DNA of 64,000 nucleotides, taken from the NCBI GenBank assembly GCA_022824265.1, contig JAJEAG010000010.1, forward strand, positions 1 to 64,000, written 5' to 3'. The position numbers and the translations under genes are program-made. The DNA comes from Candidatus Poribacteria bacterium. Lineage in GTDB: Bacteria > Poribacteria > WGA-4E > WGA-3G. Below, piece after piece: positions 50,139 through 59,571 of this stretch; position 1 is the first letter of the stretch; each line of letters starts with the position of its first letter. Below the pieces are notes generated by a model. It was not told the DNA's origin, did no database searches, and worked only from the letters and a program-made list of their open reading frames with translations.

Positions 50139-51731
50139 ATGAACAATAACGGACATTCAGAAAGCAATTTTGGACTTCTCATTGGCATAGTCGTCGCGAT
50201 TGTCGTTGGTGCTATTGTCGGAGGTTTCGCGCCAGGGTTTGCTGTACATACGGAAGTATTAGGTGACATATTCTTAACCTTACTAAAGATGGTGGTAGTG
50301 CCTCTTGTCATATTCTCAATGGTTGTTGGAATCACAAACCTTGGTGATATCCGTAACCTCGGTTCCATAGGTGGACGCACAGTTCTGTATTATATGGCAA
50401 CGACTGCGATCTCTGTAATCATTGGGATGATTCTTGTTAACATCATTGCCCCAGGAAAAGGGATTGAGTTATCTAAAGAAGGTGACAAATATCCTCAACT
50501 TTCATATACATTGAGCGGCGAGAATAATCTGGTTGTAACATTACCGGAAGAGCAAATAAAGGAAGATTATTCCAATAAATTTGTAATCACACTTGTTGAC
50601 CAGAATTTGGTGGGTGAAATCCAATCAATTGAAAACAATCAAGTAACTGTAGCAAATTGGCAAGACTTGTCTGGGGAAATTGATTACATCATCACAGAAA
50701 GTGGCAAGACTTTGATGATCGCAGAAAACCAATTTACCGATCTAAAAGTAGCAGATGCAGGAACTGGTATTGAAATCGCATTGCCCAAAGTTTCCGAGGT
50801 AAAAGGGAAAGAAGATCGTACGATGGGACAGACTATTATGGAAGTTTTCTTGGGTAACCAGGAAACTGGAAAACAGGGTATGATTCCATCAAACATCTTT
50901 AAAGCGATGGCGAATATGGATATCCTTCCGCTTATCTTTTTCTCACTAATTATTGGTGCTGCATTGTCAGTAATCGGTGAGGTAGGCAAACCTGCAATTG
51001 CTATCTTTAACGCATTTAATGAAGCTGTGATGCAGATTGTAAACTGGATCATGCTCCTTGCTCCTGTCGGTATTTTTGGGTTAATCGCAGGAAGAATAGG
51101 TGAGGCAGGAGGTTTCGCTGAATTCTTACCAGAATTAGCAGCTGTCGGCAAATACAGTATGACGGTAATAATTGCCCTCGGATTCCACGGTCTCGTTGTA
51201 CTACCAACATTACTATTCTTCTTAGGAAAACGGAATCCGATAGGATACGCACAAGGAATGGGAACAGCTCTACTAAATGCTTTTTCTACAGCAAGTTCAA
51301 GTGCTACACTTCCGTTAACTATGGAAAATGTTGAGGAACAAAACGGGATATCTAACCGCACTGCAAGTTTCGTATTGCCGTTAGGGGCTACCATAAATAT
51401 GGATGGTACAGCACTTTATGAAGCAGTCGCTGTTATGTTCATTGCCCAAGTGTATGGAATAACAATGGGTCCCGCAGAGCAACTCATTATTGTCCTGACT
51501 GCGACACTCGCTGCAATAGGTGCTGCGGGGATACCTGAAGCAGGTCTGGTTACGATGGTTATTGTGTTGAAAGCAGTTGGTCTGCCGATCGAAGGTGTTG
51601 CATTGATCCTATCAATTGACTGGCTTCTTGATAGATTCCGCACAACTGTCAATGTTTGGGGTGATAGCGTTGGTGCAGGTATCATTGAAACTTATGAATC
51701 TGCTGATACTGCAGAAGTCGCTGCAACCTAA
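50139..51731 (+). CDS. Dicarboxylate/amino acid:cation symporter (DAACS) with loop insertion
   Basis: A 530-aa GltP/DctA-type secondary transporter. It starts with early helices (LGDIFLTLLKMVVVPLVIFS) and has the serine-rich hairpin AFSTASSSATLP, the NMDGTALYEAVA motif and the C-terminal hairpin GAAGIPEAGLVTM. Typical members have about 420-440 residues. The extra length is mainly residues 111-222, between helix 3 and helix 4, which is extracellular in the known structure. AAGGA precedes the ATG. The ion (Na+ or H+) and substrate cannot be decided. Confidence 0.92.
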   Translation: MNNNGHSESNFGLLIGIVVAIVVGAIVGGFAPGFAVHTEVLGDIFLTLLKMVVVPLVIFSMVVGITNLGDIRNLGSIGGRTVLYYMATTAISVIIGMILVNIIAPGKGIELSKEGDKYPQLSYTLSGENNLVVTLPEEQIKEDYSNKFVITLVDQNLVGEIQSIENNQVTVANWQDLSGEIDYIITESGKTLMIAENQFTDLKVADAGTGIEIALPKVSEVKGKEDRTMGQTIMEVFLGNQETGKQGMIPSNIFKAMANMDILPLIFFSLIIGAALSVIGEVGKPAIAIFNAFNEAVMQIVNWIMLLAPVGIFGLIAGRIGEAGGFAEFLPELAAVGKYSMTVIIALGFHGLVVLPTLLFFLGKRNPIGYAQGMGTALLNAFSTASSSATLPLTMENVEEQNGISNRTASFVLPLGATINMDGTALYEAVAVMFIAQVYGITMGPAEQLIIVLTATLAAIGAAGIPEAGLVTMVIVLKAVGLPIEGVALILSIDWLLDRFRTTVNVWGDSVGAGIIETYESADTAEVAAT

Positions 51732-51847
51732 ATATCGCTTTTCAGTCATCCACTCTATTGCAAATAAGTTCTTCCTTGTAGCGTGTATTTTGAAATAATA
51801 TCTATCAAAATGCACCTACATGGGAGATAACATCGTTACATAATCGT

Positions 51848-54184
51848 ATGAATAATAAAGACGAAACCACTCAACGACCCTCCGGACTTTCCGGAGAGTC
51901 TGCACTTGCTATTATAAGTGTGACTCTTGCTGCCCTCTGGATTGCATTTGCGTATTACAATAGCGGACGAACCGATGTAGATAACAATCAGATACTGTTA
52001 TTACATCCGCTTGTGCCAATTGCTTTGATAATACTGCTCATCCGAATATACCGATGGGTCGGCATAAAGTTTGTCGTTCACCTTGAGGTTATAATGATCG
52101 GTCTCTGGCTTTTTGTCAGGATGTTAGGTGTCTTTATGCCTTTTATCCTCGGTTTCGGATTTGCCTACCTATTAAGGTTTCTATGGCGTGCTCTACCATT
52201 CAAGAGATATTATCAACGTGTGATTGCAACTGTACTAATAGTTCTTGTCTGTAGTGGTGTGCTTGTTGTAACGAGCATTGCAGTTGGTAGACAAGTTGGA
52301 CAGATGACAGCGGGATTACAGAAGTTTTTCCACGAATCAATACTACCCTTAATTGGTGGTGACGAAATAATTGCGTTCACTGTTGACGCATCTGGAGATA
52401 ATGAGTTATTTTTCCTTGCTACTAATCACGGTATGTACTATTTAGAAGAAGATAGTGATGCAGAACAAGATGAAGAAAAAATGAAAAGGAAGGGAATTAC
52501 TAATGGAGAACTTCTTGGAAAGCAAATTCAACACATCTCAGTTGGAAAAGAATTAATCTTCGCTGTGGCAGAAAATGGACTTTATCAATGCAATAAGCCA
52601 GTAGTAGTTATAGACAAAGAAACAAAGGAGCCTAAAGTTGAACTACCTGAGGATTTTGAATGGAAAAGAATAAAGACAAGGTTTTTTGACAACCAAACAA
52701 TTCAGGCAATTAACGCACCGTCTTGGGATCCAACCTTAATTTATGTTGGAACAAATAAAGGTCTCTATGAAAGTAAAGATGAATGGCAAGAATGGACAAA
52801 AATAAAATTGGATGAAGTTGGAGATAGGAATATTGTCAGCATCAGTACAATTGAGAGATTTGACAAGAATCGTTTAAATAGACATATTTATGTAGCGAGT
52901 AAAATTACGAGAGAACAGTGGAATGAATTGCAGCAAGCCCAACAATCAAACTCAAAGGTTAGAGGTTTTCTTGATAATTTACAGAATGGAAACACAGGAC
53001 AATTGTCAACAACGGAGAATGGAGAACAGGTTAATTCTGATATTGAGGAAAAGAAGAATGAAATAGTAACGCAAGTACATAGTTTACGATTGACTCCTAT
53101 TGGAGAGTGGCAAAGTCTCAATCCAAAAGATGATTCTATTCCAGACATACAAGTATTGATAGTCACTGACAAAAATACGTATGAAGTTAGCACGCAACTA
53201 TTTGCAGGCACATCAAATGGAGCATTTTATAAGACATCTATAGAGACAGGTAAGTGGGAACCTATTCCAGATTCAACTCGACTTCCGCTATCTGTCAATC
53301 ACTTTGTTTCAGTAAATTCTGGCTCATATGCGGGGGATAATAGTATTATCCATCACCATCCAAAAGAAACATCAACGTGGAATACGTTTATATTTCAGAA
53401 GGAAGGCTTAGTACGATACATTGATGACCCATTTGTAAAACAGTTTCAGGAATATGTGACAGAGAAAATACCTGGATGGACACAAAGTGGTGGTGCGCTG
53501 GTTAGATGGTTGTCTGGGTTAGCGGGATCAATTGCCTTTCAGTTCGGTGGATTTATTGCAACAATATCACTTGCTTTTATTGTATTTGTTTATGCGAGTC
53601 AGGGTTTCAATAAATATAAACGTAGTTTCATAAACTTAGTGCCAGAAAGCCATCGTGATACTGCTTTGGCATATCTGCGAGAGATTGATAGGAATATGCA
53701 TCAGTTTCTTAAAGGACAGTTCATAGTAATTCTTATTATTACAATTCTCTCCTGTATTGTCTACCATATTGTTGGAGTGCCATTTGCACTTCTCGTAGGT
53801 ATCTTAGCAGGACTCTGTAATGCCATACCGACTTTCGGACCATTCATAGGCGGTGGATTTGCATTTATTGCTATGTTAATGGGTCTCGCTGCGGGAGAAT
53901 TTACCAACACACTTGAATTTCTCATTCGTTGTGCATTTGTTTTAGGTGCTATCTTCGGTATTCAAGCAATAGACAACTCACTAATTTCACCGAAAGTTAT
54001 GAGTGAGGCTGTTGATGTTGACCCATTACTGATAATGTTTGCCGTCATAGTCGGGGCATCTATTCTCGGATTCTGGGGTGTGTTACTTGCTATTCCAATT
54101 ATTGTTGTGATTAAATCTATAATTACTGTATCACAAGCTGCTGAAAATGGTGAGGACTCATTACCTGTACAGGAGCAAAACTAA
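51848..54184 (+). CDS. AI-2E (PerM) family transporter carrying a beta-propeller-like insertion
   Basis: A 778-aa membrane protein. The N-terminal helices and the C-terminal half (FGGFIATISLAFIVFVYASQ, LKGQFIVILIITILSCIVY, LCNAIPTFGPFIGGGFA, DNSLISPKVMSEAVDVDPL) are AI-2E family. Members usually have 340-400 residues. Residues about 171-525 are an insertion with repeating strand motifs: NELFFLATNHGMYYLEE, KELIFAVAENGLYQC, TLIYVGTNKGLYES and TQLFAGTSNGAFYKT. These resemble blades of a sensor-type beta-propeller. The insertion should be extracytoplasmic. The stop overlaps the der start by one base (TAATG). Confidence 0.88.
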   Translation: MNNKDETTQRPSGLSGESALAIISVTLAALWIAFAYYNSGRTDVDNNQILLLHPLVPIALIILLIRIYRWVGIKFVVHLEVIMIGLWLFVRMLGVFMPFILGFGFAYLLRFLWRALPFKRYYQRVIATVLIVLVCSGVLVVTSIAVGRQVGQMTAGLQKFFHESILPLIGGDEIIAFTVDASGDNELFFLATNHGMYYLEEDSDAEQDEEKMKRKGITNGELLGKQIQHISVGKELIFAVAENGLYQCNKPVVVIDKETKEPKVELPEDFEWKRIKTRFFDNQTIQAINAPSWDPTLIYVGTNKGLYESKDEWQEWTKIKLDEVGDRNIVSISTIERFDKNRLNRHIYVASKITREQWNELQQAQQSNSKVRGFLDNLQNGNTGQLSTTENGEQVNSDIEEKKNEIVTQVHSLRLTPIGEWQSLNPKDDSIPDIQVLIVTDKNTYEVSTQLFAGTSNGAFYKTSIETGKWEPIPDSTRLPLSVNHFVSVNSGSYAGDNSIIHHHPKETSTWNTFIFQKEGLVRYIDDPFVKQFQEYVTEKIPGWTQSGGALVRWLSGLAGSIAFQFGGFIATISLAFIVFVYASQGFNKYKRSFINLVPESHRDTALAYLREIDRNMHQFLKGQFIVILIITILSCIVYHIVGVPFALLVGILAGLCNAIPTFGPFIGGGFAFIAMLMGLAAGEFTNTLEFLIRCAFVLGAIFGIQAIDNSLISPKVMSEAVDVDPLLIMFAVIVGASILGFWGVLLAIPIIVVIKSIITVSQAAENGEDSLPVQEQN

Positions 54185-55530
54185 TGTCTGAACAACTTCC
54201 AATTGTAGCCATTGTCGGCAGACCCAATGTGGGAAAATCATCTCTCTTTAATCGCATTACAGCAGATGCACGACTAAGTGCAGAACATCCTAAAAAGTTT
54301 GCTGTGGTCAACGATACCCCCGGGGTTACTCGTGATAGAAACTATGCAAATGTAAAGTGGATTGATACTCCATTTACGATTGTAGACACCGGTGGGATGG
54401 ATGTTGATCCTGATGATCCACTCATTGATAACGTGCAACTTCAGGTTGACGAAGCATTATCCGAGGCAACACTCATACTTTTTGTTGTTGATGTACGATC
54501 CGGTGTTATGCCCCATGACCTTATTGTTGCGGACAAACTCCGTTCATCGGGTAAACCACTCATTTTAGTAGCTAATAAGGCTGATAGTGTCAACCTTGAG
54601 ATGGACACTGCAGAATTTTATTCGCTTGGTTTGTCTGAACCTGTTTTGATTTCCTGCGTACAAAACATTGGTATTAGTCACCTACTTGACCAAGTGATAG
54701 AAAGACTTCCTGAGGTAAAAGATACATCGGAAGATGCTTCATCACCTATCAAAATATCTATTGTTGGTCGTCCTAACGTTGGAAAATCCTCACTTCTGAA
54801 TTCGCTTCTCGGTGAAGAGCGTATGATCGTCGATAACCGTCCCGGCACAACACGGGATGCTGTCAACATCCGATTTGAATATCAAAATATACCTTTTGAA
54901 CTTGTTGACACTGCTGGTATGCGGCGAAAATCCTCTATCAAAGATGAATTAGAAACCGCAACTGTGAGAAGTGCAATCCAAAGTATCCGTCAAAGTGATA
55001 TTGCAGCGTTGATCTTGGACGTAACACAAGAAGTAGCACAACAAGACAAAACAATTGCGAGTTTTATTGCACGGAATGGAAAGGCATCTGTACTGGTCTT
55101 AAATAAGTGGGATCTTGTTGATAAGGATAATGAAACACATGCTGAATATATGGAACAGATAACAGCACAAGTTCCACAACTTGATTATGTGCCTCGAATC
55201 TTTGTCTCAGCCCTAACTGGACAGCGTGTCTCAAAAATTCTTGATGTTTCCCTTGAGGTATACCGTGAGTATTGCACTCGCATTCCAACGCCAGAATTGA
55301 ATGAATTGCTATTGGAATTGCGTACAACACATCCACCACCGCGTGTCAGAGGCACACGTCCTGCCCTGAAATATATCACGCAAGTAGAAACGCGACCGCC
55401 AACTTTTCTTATTTTTGGTAGGAATACACACAGAATTCGTCCTCCGTATACAGCATACTTGGTAAATAATCTCCGTAGTGAATTCGGTTTTCATGGCACA
55501 CCAATTCGCATATTTTATCGGAGAAATTAA
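54184..55530 (+). CDS. der: Ribosome-assembly GTPase Der (EngA)
   Basis: A 448-aa protein with two tandem GTPase domains and a KH-like C-terminus. Domain 1 has GRPNVGKSS, DTPGVTRD, DTGGM and NKAD. Domain 2 has GRPNVGKSS again, DNRPGTTRDAV, DTAGMRRK and NKWD. Der is essential for 50S subunit assembly in bacteria. The length is standard. Its ATG overlaps the stop of the AI-2E family gene, indicating coupled translation. Confidence 0.97.
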   Translation: MSEQLPIVAIVGRPNVGKSSLFNRITADARLSAEHPKKFAVVNDTPGVTRDRNYANVKWIDTPFTIVDTGGMDVDPDDPLIDNVQLQVDEALSEATLILFVVDVRSGVMPHDLIVADKLRSSGKPLILVANKADSVNLEMDTAEFYSLGLSEPVLISCVQNIGISHLLDQVIERLPEVKDTSEDASSPIKISIVGRPNVGKSSLLNSLLGEERMIVDNRPGTTRDAVNIRFEYQNIPFELVDTAGMRRKSSIKDELETATVRSAIQSIRQSDIAALILDVTQEVAQQDKTIASFIARNGKASVLVLNKWDLVDKDNETHAEYMEQITAQVPQLDYVPRIFVSALTGQRVSKILDVSLEVYREYCTRIPTPELNELLLELRTTHPPPRVRGTRPALKYITQVETRPPTFLIFGRNTHRIRPPYTAYLVNNLRSEFGFHGTPIRIFYRRN

Positions 55531-55614
55531 GTGAATGTTTCCACATAACATTGTGTTTGTATCTGTAACACTCAACTGCAATCATTACCAAACACATAAC
55601 AGATGAGGCAATTC

Positions 55615-56589
55615 ATGACAGCCCCAAAGATATTTATTACTCGTCCAATTCCTGATCCTGTTCTCGTTCAAATACAAGCTGAATGTGATGTTGACATGTG
55701 GCACACCAGTGCCATTCTGCCACCAATCGCAGAAAAGATTCCACCACTTGATGGATTGATGACTTACGGACATGAACCTGTCACTGCTGAGATGTTTGAT
55801 ACTTCACCCAATCTTAAGGTTGTGTCAGTAGTAGGCGTTGGATACGATCATGTGGATGAAGATGCCGCCAGAGAACGTGGTATTGCACTTGGACATACAC
55901 CCGGAGTGCTTAGTGATACCACTGCTGATATGACATGGGCACTTCTACTTGCTGCTGCACGGAATATCGTCCCAGCGTATAACCACGTACAAGTTGAAAA
56001 GCAATGGCACTACTATGATCCAAATATCCTATGGGGTTATGATGTGCATCACGCTACGATTGGGATTGTTGGAATGGGTCGGATCGGATATGCAGTCGCG
56101 AAACGCGCAGTGGCATTTGATATGAACGTGCTTTATTACAAACGAAATCGTAGACTCGATTGGGAAGAGGAACTTGGAATTGAATATGCAGAACTTGAAC
56201 ATATCCTCAAAGTTTCGGACTTTGTAACCCTCCATGTTCCTTTGACTGATGAGACAACACACATGATCAGTAAAGCAGAATTTGAATTAATGAAACCCAC
56301 TGCAATTCTTGTTAACATTGCCAGAGGTCCTGTTGTTGATCACGATGCGCTGTATGAAGCACTCAAGGATGGACAGATTGCTGGTGCTGCACTTGACGTA
56401 ACCGAACCTGAACCGATCAACGCAGATCATCCACTTCTTGATTTAGATAACCTGCTGATTGCACCACATCTGGGTAGTGCGACAATTCAAACGCGTATGA
56501 AAATGGCGACAATGGCTATGGAGAATTTGTTTGCTGGGTTGAAGGGGGAACGGTTGCCTTATGGTGTTGTGCAGCCACCTGAATTATAA
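55615..56589 (+). CDS. D-isomer-specific 2-hydroxyacid dehydrogenase
   Basis: A 324-aa NAD(P)-dependent dehydrogenase, probably of the glyoxylate/hydroxypyruvate reductase kind. It has VSVVGVGYDHVD, the dinucleotide loop GIVGMGRIGYAVAKRA, NIARGPVVDHDAL with the catalytic Arg, a Glu in DVTEPEPI, and HLGSAT with the catalytic His. TGAGG before the ATG at 55615 supports this start over one four codons earlier. It is followed after 31 bases by the ATPase/PIN-like pair. Confidence 0.93.
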   Translation: MTAPKIFITRPIPDPVLVQIQAECDVDMWHTSAILPPIAEKIPPLDGLMTYGHEPVTAEMFDTSPNLKVVSVVGVGYDHVDEDAARERGIALGHTPGVLSDTTADMTWALLLAAARNIVPAYNHVQVEKQWHYYDPNILWGYDVHHATIGIVGMGRIGYAVAKRAVAFDMNVLYYKRNRRLDWEEELGIEYAELEHILKVSDFVTLHVPLTDETTHMISKAEFELMKPTAILVNIARGPVVDHDALYEALKDGQIAGAALDVTEPEPINADHPLLDLDNLLIAPHLGSATIQTRMKMATMAMENLFAGLKGERLPYGVVQPPEL

Positions 56590-56620
56590 ATCCTTCTTAG
56601 ATTAGTGGAGTTTGACTGAC

Positions 56621-57940
56621 ATGTTGGAAAAGAATATAACAGGCATCACCAAGATAGTAGTTAAGGGATTCAAATCAATTGCGGAAGAGTGCGAAATTGA
56701 AATCCGTCCGTTGACAATCCTTGCTGGTGCAAACAGTTCTGGAAAATCAAGTATCATGCAGCCGTTGTTAATGCTTAAGCAGACATTAGAGGCACCGTAT
56801 GATCCTGGACCGTTATTGATTGACGGACCTAACGTGCAATTTACTGAGATTTCGCAATTTTTGTCCAGGTTAAACTACAAGAAAAGTACAGACCGTTTTA
56901 AAATTGGAATTGGCACAAGTATATCAAACTTTCCTCATTTAGTGGAAATAACTTTCATGAAAGGTGCGGACGGAATTGAGATTGTTGAAATGACAAGTGA
57001 AGGAAGAACAGAAGATGACTCATCGGTGTTTCCTGAACATCTTACCTTATTTCCTGAGATGACACCTGAAGCAATCAAAGCACTAACGGATCAATATATG
57101 ATTTTCAGGATTGCGAATATTAATGGGGTAAAACGTTCACGGTGTTTTTTACGTTTAGCATCCCAAGGAGATTTTAATCCCTTAAACCTTGATACTACTG
57201 TTAAACTTATCAGCGATCCCGAGTCCGATATTCTTCGAACTATCCATCTTCCAGGATTACGCGACACTCCTGAACACATATACGTACAGTCAAGTACAGG
57301 CACTCGTTACCCAGGAACGTTCGAAGATTATGCAGCAAGTGTTATTCATGAATGGCAAGAAACGGAGGATGAAAGTCTAAATTCGGTTACAAATGCACTA
57401 CGTACACTTGAATTGACAGGAAAAGTTGCTACTAAAAAAATCGGTGATGTTGGTATTGAAGTGCAAGTTAGTCGACTTCCACACTTTAGAAGTGATAAAA
57501 CAGATATGGTCAACATCACCGATGTTGGATTAGGTTTATCTCAGGTCCTTCCCGTATTAGTTGCACTTATTGCAGCAGAACCGGGACAGTTGGTCTATAT
57601 TGAACAGCCAGAGCTGCACCTCCATCCAAATGCACAAGTAAAATTGGCACAAGTATTAGCAGATGCGGCAAAACGTGGTGTGCGTGTCGTGACGGAAACA
57701 CACAGTTCACTATTACTTTTGGGGATTCAAACACTTGTTGCAGAGGGAAATCTATCACCAGAATTGGTGAAACTTCACTGGTTTTCACGTAATGAAGAAG
57801 GAATTACCGAAGTTGACAGCGTTGATTTAGATGAAGTGGGAAGATATGGTGAGTGGTCAATAGATTTTGATGATGTTAGTCTCAATGCACAGAGTCGTTA
57901 TATAAAGGCATCTCGATCGCGTTTCATTGAAGGGACATAA
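56621..57940 (+). CDS. OLD-like AAA ATPase (AAA_15/AAA_21 type)
   Basis: A 439-aa ABC/SMC-class ATPase without an attached nuclease domain. IVVKGFKSIAEECEIEI leads to Walker A GANSSGKSS (about 33-41). A middle coiled or variable region follows, then the signature TDVGLGLSQVLPVL, Walker B LVYIEQPELHLHP and the H-loop VVTETHSSLLL. Proteins of this type power defence modules such as PARIS and OLD/Gabija, each paired with or fused to an effector. The next gene starts six bases downstream and encodes a PIN-like protein. GGAG lies ten bases before the ATG chosen. Confidence 0.88.
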   Translation: MLEKNITGITKIVVKGFKSIAEECEIEIRPLTILAGANSSGKSSIMQPLLMLKQTLEAPYDPGPLLIDGPNVQFTEISQFLSRLNYKKSTDRFKIGIGTSISNFPHLVEITFMKGADGIEIVEMTSEGRTEDDSSVFPEHLTLFPEMTPEAIKALTDQYMIFRIANINGVKRSRCFLRLASQGDFNPLNLDTTVKLISDPESDILRTIHLPGLRDTPEHIYVQSSTGTRYPGTFEDYAASVIHEWQETEDESLNSVTNALRTLELTGKVATKKIGDVGIEVQVSRLPHFRSDKTDMVNITDVGLGLSQVLPVLVALIAAEPGQLVYIEQPELHLHPNAQVKLAQVLADAAKRGVRVVTETHSSLLLLGIQTLVAEGNLSPELVKLHWFSRNEEGITEVDSVDLDEVGRYGEWSIDFDDVSLNAQSRYIKASRSRFIEGT

Positions 57941-57946
57941 TATAAT

Positions 57947-58495
57947 ATGCGTTCAAAGGATATGAAACAAATCGTGGTGAATGCCTCTGTCGCAAAAGCT
58001 GCAGGAGGAAAAGATGCTACTGCGTCTGTATCAATCAATTGCACTGAATTTCTTGAAACCTTTCGTGACAATACACCTAATCATTTAGTGATGACGTTAG
58101 AGTTGTCTGAGGAATGGGATGAACACCAATCAAATTTTGCGGCTGCATGGTTAGCAAACATGATTGCCACAAGGAGATTCCATTATATCGTTTCTCTACA
58201 AAATGGAACTTTGTATGATGAAATTATAATAATAGCAAACCAAGAAAAAGACGTTACTGCGATGTTAAAAGATCTACACCTTCTTCAAGCTGCATTAGAA
58301 ACAGACAAGACTGTTATTTCACTTGATGAAACCGTTCGGACACTTTTTGCACAAGCCTCAGAGAAAGTCGGTGAGATACGCAAAATCATCTGGGTAAATC
58401 CTGAAAAGACCGAGGAAGAACAACCGATTACTTGGTTAAAAAATGGCGCGCCACCTGAAACACATCGTCAACTTGTTAACTATCTTACACAATAG
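57947..58495 (+). CDS. PIN-like protein paired with the OLD-like ATPase
   Basis: A 182-aa soluble protein. The start IVVNASVAKAAG mimics the first strand of PIN nucleases but with Asn12 in place of the usual Asp. ELSEEWDEH (51-60) offers an acidic residue, LKDLHLLQAALETDK contains Asp109, and VISLDETV contains Asp127, matching the spacing of the later PIN acidic residues. It could be a ribonuclease effector or an inactive derivative. I recall similar proteins next to such ATPases in other genomes, but cannot cite a named family. It follows the ATPase by six bases and ends four bases from a convergent gene. Confidence 0.65.
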   Translation: MRSKDMKQIVVNASVAKAAGGKDATASVSINCTEFLETFRDNTPNHLVMTLELSEEWDEHQSNFAAAWLANMIATRRFHYIVSLQNGTLYDEIIIIANQEKDVTAMLKDLHLLQAALETDKTVISLDETVRTLFAQASEKVGEIRKIIWVNPEKTEEEQPITWLKNGAPPETHRQLVNYLTQ

Positions 58496-58499
58496 TTCA

Positions 58500-59372
58500 T
58501 TATCCCCGCCAAAATGTATCAATGCTGGTATATCCGTGTGTATATTTATGAAGGTGCGAGGGTAAGTCTGCTAAGAATTGTTTGCCTACATCTGGAATCT
58601 CCCACGGAATATCTATGTGATGGTCTCTACGATGGAAACCGATCGCACACGATAACCGAATCTCGTCAATCTGGTTTGGGAATGCACCGTGATATGTCCG
58701 ATGCGCGAATACAATCATATCGCCAGGATTCGTAAATAGCGGAACACAACCAGGTATATCAAAGCCTGCGTAAGCCTTTGCTTCTCCACCTTCTTTGTAA
58801 AATGAACGTTTATCTGCGGTTAGGTTGAATCCCTCTGGACCCTCCCAGTTTTCGACGTGTGAATCTTCAATCACACATAATCCACCGTGTTCAGGACGCG
58901 ATCCAGTGATGTAAAACCATTTACCTGAGGGCCACATACCCCTGTTCAGCACGTCCCCAGAATTTTTCGGAGCATCCTGTGAAAATCCACACCAATCCGT
59001 ATGCCATGCAACTGGATGTGAACCCGGCATGCGAATAATCGCAGCAGATCTGTGAACAGTCAATTCATCTGACCCAATAAGGTGTTGATGGATTTTCATA
59101 AATGGTTCATATTCAAGAAGTTCCCACGCGCCTGCTCCGGATTCTATCCAAGCATGTCGCGTGCGACTTTGTCCTTGTTCCAATTCTCTGTTTGGGTCAG
59201 TTCCATCAAATACTGCTTGTTTCAGACTATCAACGATGTCTGGTGGTAAGACATCTTTGATAATTGCAAAACCGTGTGTTTCCAAACAATCAGACATCTG
59301 TTCTAATTGATCTGTTTCGAACTCGTAAGTGTAACTGAGTTTTGGCTTTTGAATCTGTAAATAGTGTTCCAT
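58500..59372 (-). CDS. Phytanoyl-CoA dioxygenase (PhyH) family protein
   Basis: A 290-aa non-haem Fe(II)/2-oxoglutarate dioxygenase-like protein. HTDWCGF gives the HxD metal motif. HRTYHGAFPN supplies the distal His, and RLSCAIGFHRRD gives the Arg for 2-oxoglutarate. Family members hydroxylate lipids or small molecules. The substrate is unknown. The N-terminal KPKLSYTYEFETDQLEQM segment is typical of bacterial PhyH proteins. It is divergent from a second PhyH protein at 59572. Confidence 0.88.
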   Translation of the reverse strand: MEHYLQIQKPKLSYTYEFETDQLEQMSDCLETHGFAIIKDVLPPDIVDSLKQAVFDGTDPNRELEQGQSRTRHAWIESGAGAWELLEYEPFMKIHQHLIGSDELTVHRSAAIIRMPGSHPVAWHTDWCGFSQDAPKNSGDVLNRGMWPSGKWFYITGSRPEHGGLCVIEDSHVENWEGPEGFNLTADKRSFYKEGGEAKAYAGFDIPGCVPLFTNPGDMIVFAHRTYHGAFPNQIDEIRLSCAIGFHRRDHHIDIPWEIPDVGKQFLADLPSHLHKYTHGYTSIDTFWRG

Positions 59373-59571
59373 TGTGAATATCCGTATAGTATTTATGTGA
59401 AATTCTATTGTACGGACATTATCATGTCAACGGAATTTATTGTTGTTATCCTATTGCACAAATTGTAGACTTTTGTTAAAATGCTAATTCAAAATCATAA
59501 CATTAAGCATCGGAAGTGGAAGAACTAATACAGTCTATTCCATAAAACACAATAATTATCGGAGGAAAAGA

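Noticed and set aside
39081-58495. Integrated prophage or conjugative element
   Set aside because: Housekeeping genes (trmJ-like, aspS, der) are interspersed, and no integrase, att repeat or structural gene was seen.
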